Assembly: GCF_000142905.1 (NCBI RefSeq)
Contig: NW_013657664.1
Location: forward strand, 283,900 to 347,899
Source: Thecamonas trahens ATCC 50062
Taxonomy: Eukaryota; Apusozoa; Apusomonadida; Apusomonadidae
Direction of reading: 5' to 3'
DNA: 64,000 bases
The translations under genes and the position numbers were made by a program. The notes under the pieces are model-generated. The model saw only the letters and a program-made list of their open reading frames with translations. It was not told the origin of the DNA and ran no database searches. Shown piece after piece: positions 20,052-28,821 of the stretch (positions are counted from its first letter, which is position 1; every line of letters begins with the position of its first letter).

Positions 20052-21896
20052 ATGGCTTCTCCGCCAGACCGCCCCCCACCAGACCTCTGCCTGCTCCGCA
20101 AACCGTCGCCGCACTCGAACCCAGCGTCGGCCGTTCTGGCAGCGGTGCGGGGACGGCTGGACGCGGCGGCGGCTGAGCCGTTGCCGTCGCGGCGGGGTCG
20201 CCCTTCGCCACCTCGTCCGCGGCGAACGGCCCCGCAGTCTCCCTACTACTTGCCGCCCACTCAGTCGCTGGGGCTGAGAGATCTGCGGCTGAGGCGCTTG
20301 TCGGCATCGGCCGGCGCAAGCACATCGCACCATGCCCGCTCCGCCGCTGACGGCGGATCTGTGGTCGGCGACGCAAACGCACAGGCTGGCTGTGATCTGG
20401 CGGCGGTGGTCGACACGGCGCATGCATCGCTGGCGGCAACCACAGACTGGCCGCGTAAGCAGTATGAAGTCCTCCACGATGACAGCGATCCGTTCCGGGT
20501 CTCGGACCCGTGCAACGATCCGCCGCCGCCGCCACCGCCGCAGCTGAGCACCTCGTTCTGCGATGGCGGCGACGGCACTGGTGAGAGCGCTGGCGATGGC
20601 ACTGGCGAGAGCGCGACTAAGGCCAGCGACACCGACGAGTACGAGTATGAGTACGAGTATGACGATGCGCCAGCTTCGCATGCCTCGGACCAGCTGCTTC
20701 TCATGCCTGGCGGCGATGTCAACACCCAGTTCTTCGACGCGCTTTTTCGCAGCAAGCAGGCCGGGCCGCGCAGCGAGTACTCGTACTACACTCACGACGA
20801 CGTGCCGCGCCGCCCGCGCGCTGACTCGAGCGCCGCGCTCCGCGCCGAGCTTCGCGCTCATTCCCGCCACCCCAAGGCGCTCACTGCAGTCCGACGGCGG
20901 CGACAACTGGCAATTGCTGCCCTCTTGCGCGAGCCACGGAGCCCCAAAGTCGTTGCCGAGGTCCGGTCGGCACTGCCTGCAGCACCGCGCCGTGCCGCGT
21001 CCGAGTCGCCGTCCCGGCACGCCCCGCCGGCCTCGCCGCCGGCCCGAGTCAACCTCTCGATGTATGACTTTTCTCGCGAGGTCGGTGAGCAGTTTGTCGG
21101 GCTCGGCTCCGGCGACGAGGACGATGCGTCCGGGCGACTCACCGGTCTTGACACCTCTGCAGTGAGTGAGCTCACCGACGGCCTTGCGTTCTCAGACTCG
21201 TCACAGTGGGCAGTCCGCGGCGCGCTGCCGCGTGGCACCTACCTTCCGGGCTACGTTGAGGTCGATGCAAGCAATCCGGTGACCACCATCAACAAGTCGA
21301 TGGCCATGTCTCGCTCGCCGTCACTGCGCACGCTCGGGGCCGAGCCCAATGCCGTGGAGGCTGTCGAGCTCCCGCGAACAACGGCCAATGCAGCCAAGGC
21401 GCTTATCTCGGCCTCTGGTGCCAACTGCCGCGCCGCGCTTGACCTCCCTGGCTCGACGCTCGTCCATGGCGTGTGGGAGACGCTCGCCATCGAGTCCGAG
21501 TCCGAGGCCGCCGCCGCTCTGGGCGCCGAAGATCCGGATGCCGCAGAGACCATCGAGTCAGCTTGCGTCATCCTCCTTCGCATGCATGTCGTCCGCAAGG
21601 CTGCTGCCGTTTACATCGGCCTACTCCCTGTCACCTACGAGTCGACGCCGCGGACGCTGGTCGCCGAAACCGCGTCGACGCTCGACTTTGCCGACAAGGC
21701 CGTGGTAGGCTCGTTCAACCTCTCGCTCGAGCACTGCGAGACGCACGACCCCAAGGTCCAGTGGTTCCAGCTCCCGTCGCACCGACTCTCGCACTACCTC
21801 CGCCTTCGGTTCATCGGCGTCCACCAAGTGGTCTCGCCCGACGGCCCGTTCCACCAGCTCGCGCTTCTCCGCGTTGTTGCCGGGCGTGGCAGTTGA
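20052..21896 (+). CDS. Orphan protein with acidic Glu/Tyr repeats and a conserved-looking C-terminal beta domain
   Basis: 614 aa, ATG at 20052, 36 nt after the poly(C) beside the gap. I do not recognise it. The N-terminal half is low-complexity: basic/proline-rich, then a DTDEYEYEYEYDD stretch near residue 200. Residues 320-420 have charged helices. The last 200 residues look folded. They include HGVWETLAIESESE, VILLRMHVVRKAAAVYIGLL, LDFADKAVVGSFNLSLEHC, then WFQLPSHRLSHYLRLRFIGV and a C-terminal FHQLALLRVVAGRG. This strand pattern, ending in 'Y-L-R-L-x-F ... L-L-R-V', resembles galactose-binding-like (F5/8, DOC1) beta-sandwiches, but that is a guess from shape. The gap upstream could hide a 5' exon. 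Confidence 0.6.
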   Translation: MASPPDRPPPDLCLLRKPSPHSNPASAVLAAVRGRLDAAAAEPLPSRRGRPSPPRPRRTAPQSPYYLPPTQSLGLRDLRLRRLSASAGASTSHHARSAADGGSVVGDANAQAGCDLAAVVDTAHASLAATTDWPRKQYEVLHDDSDPFRVSDPCNDPPPPPPPQLSTSFCDGGDGTGESAGDGTGESATKASDTDEYEYEYEYDDAPASHASDQLLLMPGGDVNTQFFDALFRSKQAGPRSEYSYYTHDDVPRRPRADSSAALRAELRAHSRHPKALTAVRRRRQLAIAALLREPRSPKVVAEVRSALPAAPRRAASESPSRHAPPASPPARVNLSMYDFSREVGEQFVGLGSGDEDDASGRLTGLDTSAVSELTDGLAFSDSSQWAVRGALPRGTYLPGYVEVDASNPVTTINKSMAMSRSPSLRTLGAEPNAVEAVELPRTTANAAKALISASGANCRAALDLPGSTLVHGVWETLAIESESEAAAALGAEDPDAAETIESACVILLRMHVVRKAAAVYIGLLPVTYESTPRTLVAETASTLDFADKAVVGSFNLSLEHCETHDPKVQWFQLPSHRLSHYLRLRFIGVHQVVSPDGPFHQLALLRVVAGRGS

Positions 21897-21929
21897 CCCG
21901 GTGAATGCGCCCCCAAGAGTTGCCTCCAT

Positions 21930-21951
21930 CCCCCCCCCCCCCCCCCCCCCC
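21930..21951 (+). repeat. poly(C) tract, 22 C
   Basis: Lies 148 nt before the ATG of the ZZ zinc-finger gene, on the sense strand. Confidence 0.9.
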
Positions 21952-22099
21952 ACCCCCAACTTGTCGCATGTGCGGCTGTTCTGTTCGAACGCATCCACGT
22001 GGACCAAAAGGGGCAAAACGTTGCCTTTGCCACGAGACCTTCTCTGCACACGCCTCTCTGCACTCGACTTGCTCCTCTCCTCTATACACAACAAGCATC

Positions 22100-23164
22100 A
22101 TGCGTCCCGTCCCCATCCCCGGCCCCGTCCCTGGCCCCGCCCCAGGCTCTCGCTACAAGTACGCCTGGACCCCCCCCCCCCCCCCCCCCCCCCCCGGCCA
22201 CACACACACACACACTCACTCTTCCCTCCCTCTCCTCAGCCGCCGCCGTCCGCAGCCGAAAGTGACCATCCACAAGGGTGTGCGGTGCGATATGTGCGGA
22301 GCGACGCCCGTCCGCGGCATTCGCTACAAGTGCTCCGTCTGCGATGACTTTGACATGTGCATGGCTTGCGACGAGATGTACTACGCCTCGCATTTTAACG
22401 GTGCCCATCCCATGCTCAAAATCCGCTTCCCGGCTGGCTCGCCGGGTTTGGTTGCCGACCCGTCACCAGTTCCCATCCCCGGCCCGGTCCCCGGCCCGGT
22501 CCCCGGCCCCGTCCTCCCCGGTCCGATCCACCCTAGCCTGCCCACGCCCGAGTGGAAGTGCAGTGCGTGTACGTTCATGAACAACCTCGCCGACTCGGCG
22601 TGCGCCATGTGCGGATCTGCTGCCCCGTCGCGCCCGCCGCCGCCGGTTGTTGGCGGCGGCGGCCGCCCGGGCATCGGCCAGCCTATGCCCCACGATGCCG
22701 TGGCCTACTCGGGCTCGGTCCGGCGCCCGCCAGTGTCCAAGAAGGGCGCTGTCAAGAAGGCCCCACAGGCCCGCAAGCGCGCCCTCGCCCGCGCCTCAGC
22801 CGGCGCGACCAGCTCGTGGAACTGCGCGCACTGCTCGTTCGCCAACTCGGGCGGCGACGTGTGCGCCGTGTGCTTTACCGACCGCACTGCTGCCGTCGCC
22901 AAGGTCAACGACTTTTCCGACAACGCGTACTGCGTCGATTGCGTCGCCGCCCTGCACAAGGCGCCATCCGACGCCATCGTGCCGGCCGACGCCACAAAGT
23001 GCGCCAAGTGCCCGACCTCGTACGGCCGCAACCAGCTCGGCCGCTTTAACGCCACCTGCGATACCTGCGCTGAGGCCTCGGGCGAATGCGCCATGTGCGC
23101 CGGGCCTATCGTCCATGAGCTTCCCGAGCCCATGCCGGACTTTGCCGTTGCCTCAGCCTCGTAA
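22100..23164 (+). CDS. ZZ-type and RanBP2-type zinc-finger protein
   Basis: Two exons (22100-22158, 22240-23164) give 327 aa. After a Pro/Gly N-terminus there is a ZZ finger (HKGVRCDMCGATPVRGIRY, then CSVCDDFDMCMACDE and an H...H end), as used to bind histone tails, N-degrons or SUMO. Pro-Gly repeats follow (PGPVPGPVPGP), then two RanBP2/NZF fingers (WKCSACTFMNN...CAMCG and WNCAHCSFANS...CAVCF). The C-terminus is a Cys-rich segment with four CxxC pairs (YCVDC, KCAKC, TCDTC, ECAMC). RanBP2/NZF fingers bind ubiquitin or RNA, so a ubiquitin or autophagy-adaptor role is possible but unproven. It is not NBR1: no PB1 or UBA domain is seen. Confidence 0.8.
   Translation: MRPVPIPGPVPGPAPGSRYKYAWTPPPPPPPPGHTHTHTHSSLPLLSRRRPQPKVTIHKGVRCDMCGATPVRGIRYKCSVCDDFDMCMACDEMYYASHFNGAHPMLKIRFPAGSPGLVADPSPVPIPGPVPGPVPGPVLPGPIHPSLPTPEWKCSACTFMNNLADSACAMCGSAAPSRPPPPVVGGGGRPGIGQPMPHDAVAYSGSVRRPPVSKKGAVKKAPQARKRALARASAGATSSWNCAHCSFANSGGDVCAVCFTDRTAAVAKVNDFSDNAYCVDCVAALHKAPSDAIVPADATKCAKCPTSYGRNQLGRFNATCDTCAEASGECAMCAGPIVHELPEPMPDFAVASAS
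22159..22239 (+). other. Intron in ZZ gene (81 bp) with 26-base poly(C)
   Basis: Phase-2 intron, donor gtacgc and acceptor ctcctcag. Its interior is a C26 run (22170-22195) followed by a CA repeat. Splicing removes a Pro/His/Thr low-complexity insert. The unspliced frame is open, so transcript data would settle it. Confidence 0.7.
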
Positions 23165-23221
23165 AGACCTTTGACTTCCCGCGTCGCGGCGCGTTTGGAC
23201 AACCATTCCGCTCGCTGACGG

Positions 23222-26200
23222 CTAGAGTACAACTGGATCGGCGCTGTCCAGAGCCACAGCGTCGCTGGCCTGGAGAATGGCCACAAAGACTCGCTCGAGC
23301 TTGGCCGGGAACGACATGTCTGCGGCAAAGAACTCAAAGACAGCAATGGCGGCGAGGACAAGGACAAACTCATAAAAGACAAGCTCCTTGCCGAGATTGA
23401 GCTCGCCGTCGCGCTCAAACCCGGGACAGCCCTGCAGCGAGAGTAGCTTGGCGAGCACATCCAGCGTGAGCAGGCCGCGGAGCGGGGTTTTCAGCGGCGC
23501 CGTGTCCTCACCAAAAAGTGGCGACGGCACGTCGGTCGGTGCAGACAGCGCGCCGATGTCGGCCAAAAACAGGGCAAGCGCCCGAAAGGTAAGAACTGCG
23601 CCGACGTCGCCGACGTTGCCAAGGTCCGGTGCGAGGAAGAGGTCACGGAGCGTGGCAGGCGTCAGCCGCGTCATCGTCGTCACCTGCATCGGGCGCTGGG
23701 CCAGCCTCGGCGTCGCGTACTGCTGGGCCACACTGGCAAACACCTGCTGCAGCACCTTTGAGTACGAGAGGATGAGAGCAAAGCCGTCGGGCGCAAAGAT
23801 CTCGTTGTCAATGAGCTCAACAGACTCGAGACGGAGTTGGATCTCCTGGTTGCGCGCGGATTCGGCGGCCTCGTCCACCGCCAGCGCAGCCTCGAGGTCG
23901 GCATGCCGGCGCTCGGCGGCCGAGAGCCTGCCCGACTCGCCCTTGCTCCGCGATAGGCCGGAGCTCGACTTGCGCGACGAGCCGTGGCGTGCCCGCGACC
24001 GGCCGGACCGAGATGTGGTACCGCTGTTCCCGCCATCTGCGCCGCTCGCCTCTGCCATTGGTGAGAGAGTGCCGATGCCGCCACTGGCAAGCGCTCCGTG
24101 CTCGCGGGAACGCGAGCGCTTGGCGCGTGATGACGACTTGCGTGACTTTTTGTGCGACGATGTCTTGGCCGACTTCGACGACGAGCCGTTGGCGGCTGAC
24201 CGCCCGTGGCTCGACCGCTTCTTGCGGCCGGCGCCAAGCGCGGCGGACGCTGACTTGTTGAGCGCACTTGAGGCCGACGCCATGACACGGGCGAGCGGTG
24301 AGGCGCGCGGCGCGGCTATGACCGACGACCGGCGGTCGTACGACTTGAGCTCAGCACCGTCGTACCCAGCAGCGCCGACATGCCGGGCGGCGGCGTGCTC
24401 GGAGAGCTGCATGCGCGCCAGAATGACATCACGCTCCTCGGAAGGAGTGAGCGTTGCGGCGTCGACAAGCCGCTGTGCGGAGAGCTGCGAGAGGGCAGCA
24501 GATCGCTCGGCGGCCCGGGCGAGCAGGCTCGACTGGCCGTCGAGGACCCTGGCCACGTGGTCGACAATAAACGACTCAAAGGCCAGGCCCGGCTTTCCCT
24601 CGAGCATGGCGAGGAGCTTGGCCCACGTGGCGTCTGAGCCCGGCTTGACGAGCGCGATAGCCGGCGGCGGGTCGGGCGGGCTCATCATGAGGCGGAAGAG
24701 CGCAATGCGAACAAGAGTGTTGAGAAAGTCGCGGAGGAGGACGACCGCATGTGGTGCATGTGGCTGGGTGTACAGCTCGGCTTGGATGGCCGAGTGCGCA
24801 TACGGCTTGGCCAGGAGCCGGTCGATGTCTGCGAGCGAGTATGCGTCCGACGGGATGCCGGCATCGACGAGAAGTTTCCAAAGCAGAAAGCGGTCCATGT
24901 GGTAGACTGCGTCATCCTGAAACGTGCCTAGCATCGAGTAGTACTTGTAAACTCGCCGGAGGTGCGAGATGTGGCGGAGGAGTGCATTCTGGAGCTGGGT
25001 CTGGATGGCGGTGGAGAGCCGCTCCAACCGGGCTTGCGACGGGATCGCCGGCGGCTTGCCGCCGGGCTCAGCCAGCGCCTGCAGCGACGCTAAGATGAGC
25101 ATCGACGAAAGGTCCGAGATGAGGAGCACAATCGACGACGACGACAAGAGAGAGTGTGAGGCGCGGTTGAGCGGCGAGGCCGCGTTGAGCGAGGCGCGGG
25201 TGATCTCGTTGCCGGAGGCGTCGACCATGCGGTCGTTGTCAAAGGTGCCGTCAAAGACGGTGCCGTCCTCAAAGGCAAACACGCCGCGGCCATGCTTGAC
25301 ATTTGCTCGCCACGAGCCCTTGTACACGGCACCCGACGCGTAGGTAAAGGTGCCAAAGCCGTGGCGGGCACCGTCGACAAAGGCACCGACGTACTTGTTG
25401 CGGAGCATAAACTGCGAGCGCGCCGAGCGCTGCACAAACCAGGTGTGCTCGCCAGTGCCATACGGCACGCCATTGCGCCACTCGCCAGTGTACTGCTGGC
25501 CGGAGGAGAGCCAGAGCATGGTTCCGGTCCCGTGCTTGACGTTGTTGAACCACTCGCCCTGGTACACGTTGCCTGAGGCATAGTGCATGGTGCCTTTGCC
25601 ATGCTTGGCGTCGCGCGCCCATGAGCCCGAGTACACACACGCGCTGGAGCCATCATAGCTCATCGTGCCGTCCCCCTGGCGGAGGCCCTCGACCCAAGCG
25701 CCTTCGTATCGGAGCCCGAGCGCCGGTGCCTCAAACACGCCGTGGCCATGGCGGAGGCCGTCACACACCTCACCCTCGTACCACGAGCCGTCGGGCCAAT
25801 CAAACCGCCCGCTACCAGTAATGACATTATGCTCAAAGGTGCCGGTAAAGACCACGCCATCGGGCCAGGTGTACCTCCCCGAGCCGTGGAGCAGGCCGCC
25901 GTGAAATGCGCCCACGTACAAGGCGCCCGAGACAAACACGGCCTCGCCCTCACCCTCAAGTTTGCCATCAAGCACCGGACCATTCGCCTCGACAATGCCG
26001 GCGGCCCAGATGCGGGCATCAAGCGGTGGCGGGGGCGCCGTCGCGTAGTCGATTGCAAACGAGACGAGCGAGTCGACAGCGGCCCGGGCCACGCCGCGGG
26101 CCTCTGCCCGCCGCTGCGCCGGCGTCAGCTCTGGCGGGCCGTGCGAGTACTCGGAGCCTTCCGAACCGTACTCTGACTCACTGCCGCCGTCCGACCTGCT

Positions 26201-26362
26201 CTCCTCGGTGCCAGCCCATTCATGGCGCTCACCCCGACGCCCTCCGTGCCCTCCGCCCGCTCCAGGGAACCCGCTCTTGCCGCTCCCGCCTGCACCCGGC
26301 GACGGCAACAGCGCCGCGCCCGACGGCAGGTTGAGCGGATTCAGCAGCGCATACGACGACAT
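23222..26362 (-). CDS. RSPH10B: Radial spoke head 10 homolog B (MORN-repeat axonemal protein)
   Basis: 1,046 aa from the ATG at 26362. Residues about 105-375 hold nine or ten MORN repeats (for example YVGAFHGGLLHGSGRYTWPD, YQGEWFNNVKHGTGTM and YKGSWRANVKHGRGVF). The distinctive inserted stretch EHTWFVQRSARSQFMLRNKY, between two repeats, matches RSPH10B. The helical domain after the repeats also fits: LRRVYKYYSMLGTF, then a FLLWKLLVDAGIP segment and LLRDFLNTLVRIALFRL. RSPH10B belongs to the radial spokes of motile 9+2 flagella. A Ser/Lys/Arg-rich linker at about 24300-23900 separates a second helical region at the C-terminus. It is divergent with TRM5 across 566 bp. Confidence 0.88.
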   Translation of the reverse strand: MSSYALLNPLNLPSGAALLPSPGAGGSGKSGFPGAGGGHGGRRGERHEWAGTEESRSDGGSESEYGSEGSEYSHGPPELTPAQRRAEARGVARAAVDSLVSFAIDYATAPPPPLDARIWAAGIVEANGPVLDGKLEGEGEAVFVSGALYVGAFHGGLLHGSGRYTWPDGVVFTGTFEHNVITGSGRFDWPDGSWYEGEVCDGLRHGHGVFEAPALGLRYEGAWVEGLRQGDGTMSYDGSSACVYSGSWARDAKHGKGTMHYASGNVYQGEWFNNVKHGTGTMLWLSSGQQYTGEWRNGVPYGTGEHTWFVQRSARSQFMLRNKYVGAFVDGARHGFGTFTYASGAVYKGSWRANVKHGRGVFAFEDGTVFDGTFDNDRMVDASGNEITRASLNAASPLNRASHSLLSSSSIVLLISDLSSMLILASLQALAEPGGKPPAIPSQARLERLSTAIQTQLQNALLRHISHLRRVYKYYSMLGTFQDDAVYHMDRFLLWKLLVDAGIPSDAYSLADIDRLLAKPYAHSAIQAELYTQPHAPHAVVLLRDFLNTLVRIALFRLMMSPPDPPPAIALVKPGSDATWAKLLAMLEGKPGLAFESFIVDHVARVLDGQSSLLARAAERSAALSQLSAQRLVDAATLTPSEERDVILARMQLSEHAAARHVGAAGYDGAELKSYDRRSSVIAAPRASPLARVMASASSALNKSASAALGAGRKKRSSHGRSAANGSSSKSAKTSSHKKSRKSSSRAKRSRSREHGALASGGIGTLSPMAEASGADGGNSGTTSRSGRSRARHGSSRKSSSGLSRSKGESGRLSAAERRHADLEAALAVDEAAESARNQEIQLRLESVELIDNEIFAPDGFALILSYSKVLQQVFASVAQQYATPRLAQRPMQVTTMTRLTPATLRDLFLAPDLGNVGDVGAVLTFRALALFLADIGALSAPTDVPSPLFGEDTAPLKTPLRGLLTLDVLAKLLSLQGCPGFERDGELNLGKELVFYEFVLVLAAIAVFEFFAADMSFPAKLERVFVAILQASDAVALDSADPVVL

Positions 26363-26437
26363 GGACACCTTGCGCCTCCTCCGTCCCAGGTCCGTGCAAA
26401 CGGAGTGGTGGAGGGAGATGTGTGTGTGTGTGTGTGT

Positions 26438-26470
<33 letters not shown>

Positions 26471-26928
26471 AAAAAGGACGGGGGGACGGTTGTAGCTTGC
26501 CCCTCTTCCGTGGGCTGCCGTTTGGCGGTTTGGTCGTTTGGCTCCTCCCCGGGGAGACACGGCTGGCTGGCCTCAAGCCAGAGGGATTCGATGAGTGGAG
26601 GGAGGTTTTGATCTGCATATCAACCTCATCACGAGCCAGAACGCCCGCCCCTTGTGGACTGTCTCGACGGCGCACGCTGTTTGAATCCTCGTCTGCTCCG
26701 CCTTTGCCTCGCCTTGTCCCCGCCTCTCCATCTGCCCGCCCGCCTCTCGAATTGGGCAAGGCCATCCATCAAAGTCACTTGGCGCGACAAGGCCTGACCC
26801 CACCCACCACCGCCCTCCCACCAACCCCGTGCACGACGGCCAGGGCCGCTTTAACCTCGCCAGCCACCACTCTCATCCCCGTCACCGTCTTTCACCTTCG
26901 AACAGTAACGCGCTAGCCCACACTCATC
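26363..26928. promoter_or_regulatory. Divergent intergenic region between RSPH10B and TRM5
   Basis: 566 bp with a (GT)n tract (about 26419-26438) and a run of 29 G (26440-26468). The G run is poly(C) in the RSPH10B sense, 78 nt before its ATG. No gene is supported in the remainder, and no TATA-like box stands out. Confidence 0.55.
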
Positions 26929-28281
26929 ATGGCGGCAACAGGCTCGGCCGGAATGGCCGGACTCGGACTGGCGGCGGTGCGGAAGCAGCTGAGCCAGACG
27001 CTCGAGGTGACGGCGCTGCGGCTGCCGGTCCGGCTGTGCAACAAGTTCCGGATGGCGCTGGCGGATTACTCGCTTGTCTTGCCGCGGACAAGAGTCATTA
27101 TCGACGACGATCAGAGCGTGACCGGGCGGAGGTTCCCTAGCCCGCAGCCTGGCGAAGACGACAGCGACGAGTCGGCAGCGGGCAAGACCAAGCTCTTGCT
27201 GTTGGCGCCCGAGATCGATCTGACGCTGGCGCAGCTTCCCGAGGCCGCACGGGCGCTGGTGGCTGAGCACAAGCTTGAGCGGGTGCCGTGGAAGGTGGTC
27301 AAGGGCTACGAGCTGATGACGGTCCAAGAGGTGCTCGACCAAGTTCTGCCCGAGGGCCTGGTTCGGCAGTCAGCCTTCTCGACCATCGGCCACATTGCCC
27401 ACATGAACCTCCGCACCGAGGTTCTCCCGTACAAGAAGCTTATCGGCGATGTCATTCTCGACAAGAACACGCACCTGCGTACGGTGGTGAACAAGGTCGA
27501 CACCATCGACAACACCTACCGCAACTTTGCCATGGAGGTCATCGCTGGTGAGCCCAACACGGTGGCCACCGTCCGCGAGTCCGGCTGCACCTTTACCTTT
27601 GACTTTGCCAAGGTCTATTGGAACTCGCGGCTGGCGACCGAGCACGAGCGGCTGGTCTCGGTCTTCAGCCCGTCAGACGTCATCGCCGACATGTTTGCCG
27701 GCGTCGGCCCGTTTGCCCTCCCGGCCGCCAAGATGGGCGCCACCGTGTACGCCAACGATCTCAACCCGGCGTCTGCCGAGGCGCTCGCCGCCAACGCCAA
27801 GGCCAACCACGTCGACAAGAAGATCCACGTCTCCAACGCGGACGGCCGCGACTTTATCCGCGATCTCATTGCCCGTCGCGTCCCTTTTACCCAGGTCGCT
27901 ATGAACCTTCCGGCCATCGCCCCTGAGTTCCTCGACGTCTTCATCCACGCCTTTCCGCGTGACGCCTACCCGGTCCTCCCGCGGGTCCACTGCTACTGCT
28001 TCTCCACCGCCGCAGACACTTCGGCTGACGTCCTCGCCCGTGTCACCGGCGTCCTCACCTCTGCTCCGCTCGACTACTCGATCTCGGTTGTCCGCTCCGT
28101 TGCTCCGCACAAGGACATGATGCGCATTTCCTTCTCGCTCCCGCCCGACACCGTGTACGCGCCTGCCATCGCCGACACCTCTGCCACCCGCAAGCGCCCT
28201 GCTGCCGACCTTGATGACGAAGCTGCTGGCGAGTCGTCGCCGGCCAAGAAGGCCAAGGGTCTTGGCGGTGCCGATGCTTGA
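26929..28281 (+). CDS. TRM5: tRNA (guanine37-N1)-methyltransferase Trm5
   Basis: 450 aa, single exon. It transfers a methyl group from SAM to N1 of G37 in the anticodon loop, guarding the reading frame. The Trm5/Tyw2 fold is clear. The D1-D2 N-terminal region includes SAFSTIGHIAHMNLR, then LPYKKLIGDVILDKN and VVNKVDTIDN. Next come GCTFTFDFAKVYWNSRLATE and the SAM motif DMFAGVGPFALPAAKMG with acidic YANDLNP. MNLPAIAPEFLDVF stands for the N-P-P/L-P catalytic motif. Eukaryotic Trm5 acts in nucleus/cytosol and mitochondria. The basic C-terminal tail (PAKKAKGLGG) may be a nuclear signal. No obvious mitochondrial presequence is visible. Confidence 0.92.
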   Translation: MAATGSAGMAGLGLAAVRKQLSQTLEVTALRLPVRLCNKFRMALADYSLVLPRTRVIIDDDQSVTGRRFPSPQPGEDDSDESAAGKTKLLLLAPEIDLTLAQLPEAARALVAEHKLERVPWKVVKGYELMTVQEVLDQVLPEGLVRQSAFSTIGHIAHMNLRTEVLPYKKLIGDVILDKNTHLRTVVNKVDTIDNTYRNFAMEVIAGEPNTVATVRESGCTFTFDFAKVYWNSRLATEHERLVSVFSPSDVIADMFAGVGPFALPAAKMGATVYANDLNPASAEALAANAKANHVDKKIHVSNADGRDFIRDLIARRVPFTQVAMNLPAIAPEFLDVFIHAFPRDAYPVLPRVHCYCFSTAADTSADVLARVTGVLTSAPLDYSISVVRSVAPHKDMMRISFSLPPDTVYAPAIADTSATRKRPAADLDDEAAGESSPAKKAKGLGGADA

Positions 28282-28716
28282 ACGCAAAGTAAATATACAG
28301 CTCATCGAGCCTGTGGCTTGCAACGACTTTGAGAAAGCAAGCTGGCGTGCGGCGGGTGGCCGGCCGGCGAGCGGCGGGTGGTGCCACCCCACTTGCTCGT
28401 TCCTTGTACGTGACGACCAGCGCCGGGGGGGGAGGGGGGGGGGGGGGGTGGGCATCCCCTACGACATACCCCCGCCCCCTCCCCCCTTCCAACATCCTCC
28501 CATACACTCTTGCCCATTACAGCTATCACCCCATGCATACCATGTCTCTCCAGCTAGAGCATGGCTTTATGGATGGCTTGGGCATGGCCGGTGGGCGCGA
28601 AACCGGACAAAGGCGTGTGGACTTTGCCCTGTGGAGGAGGAAGGGCAGAGGGGAGGGGAGGCGGCTTTGGGCTAGGGAGAGACTGACTCTGGCATGGATG
28701 TCATACGTGTGCGTAT

Positions 28717-28762
<46 letters not shown>

Positions 28763-28821
28763 TTGTTGTGGCGGTTGTTTGTTCTGCTGGCTGTGGTCGA
28801 CTTGTGGCGGCAGGCCTTCCC
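28282..28821. other. Intergenic region with G-rich tract and GT microsatellite
   Basis: 540 bp between two same-strand genes. It contains a G8-A-G15 tract (28425-28448), the only long G run on the sense strand of the following gene, and a (GT)n microsatellite (about 28722-28762) ending some 60 nt before the next ATG. No gene is supported. Confidence 0.7.

Noticed and set aside
23388..24905. 505-residue plus-strand ORF opposite RSPH10B
   Set aside because: Ser/Arg-rich shadow without any recognisable segment.
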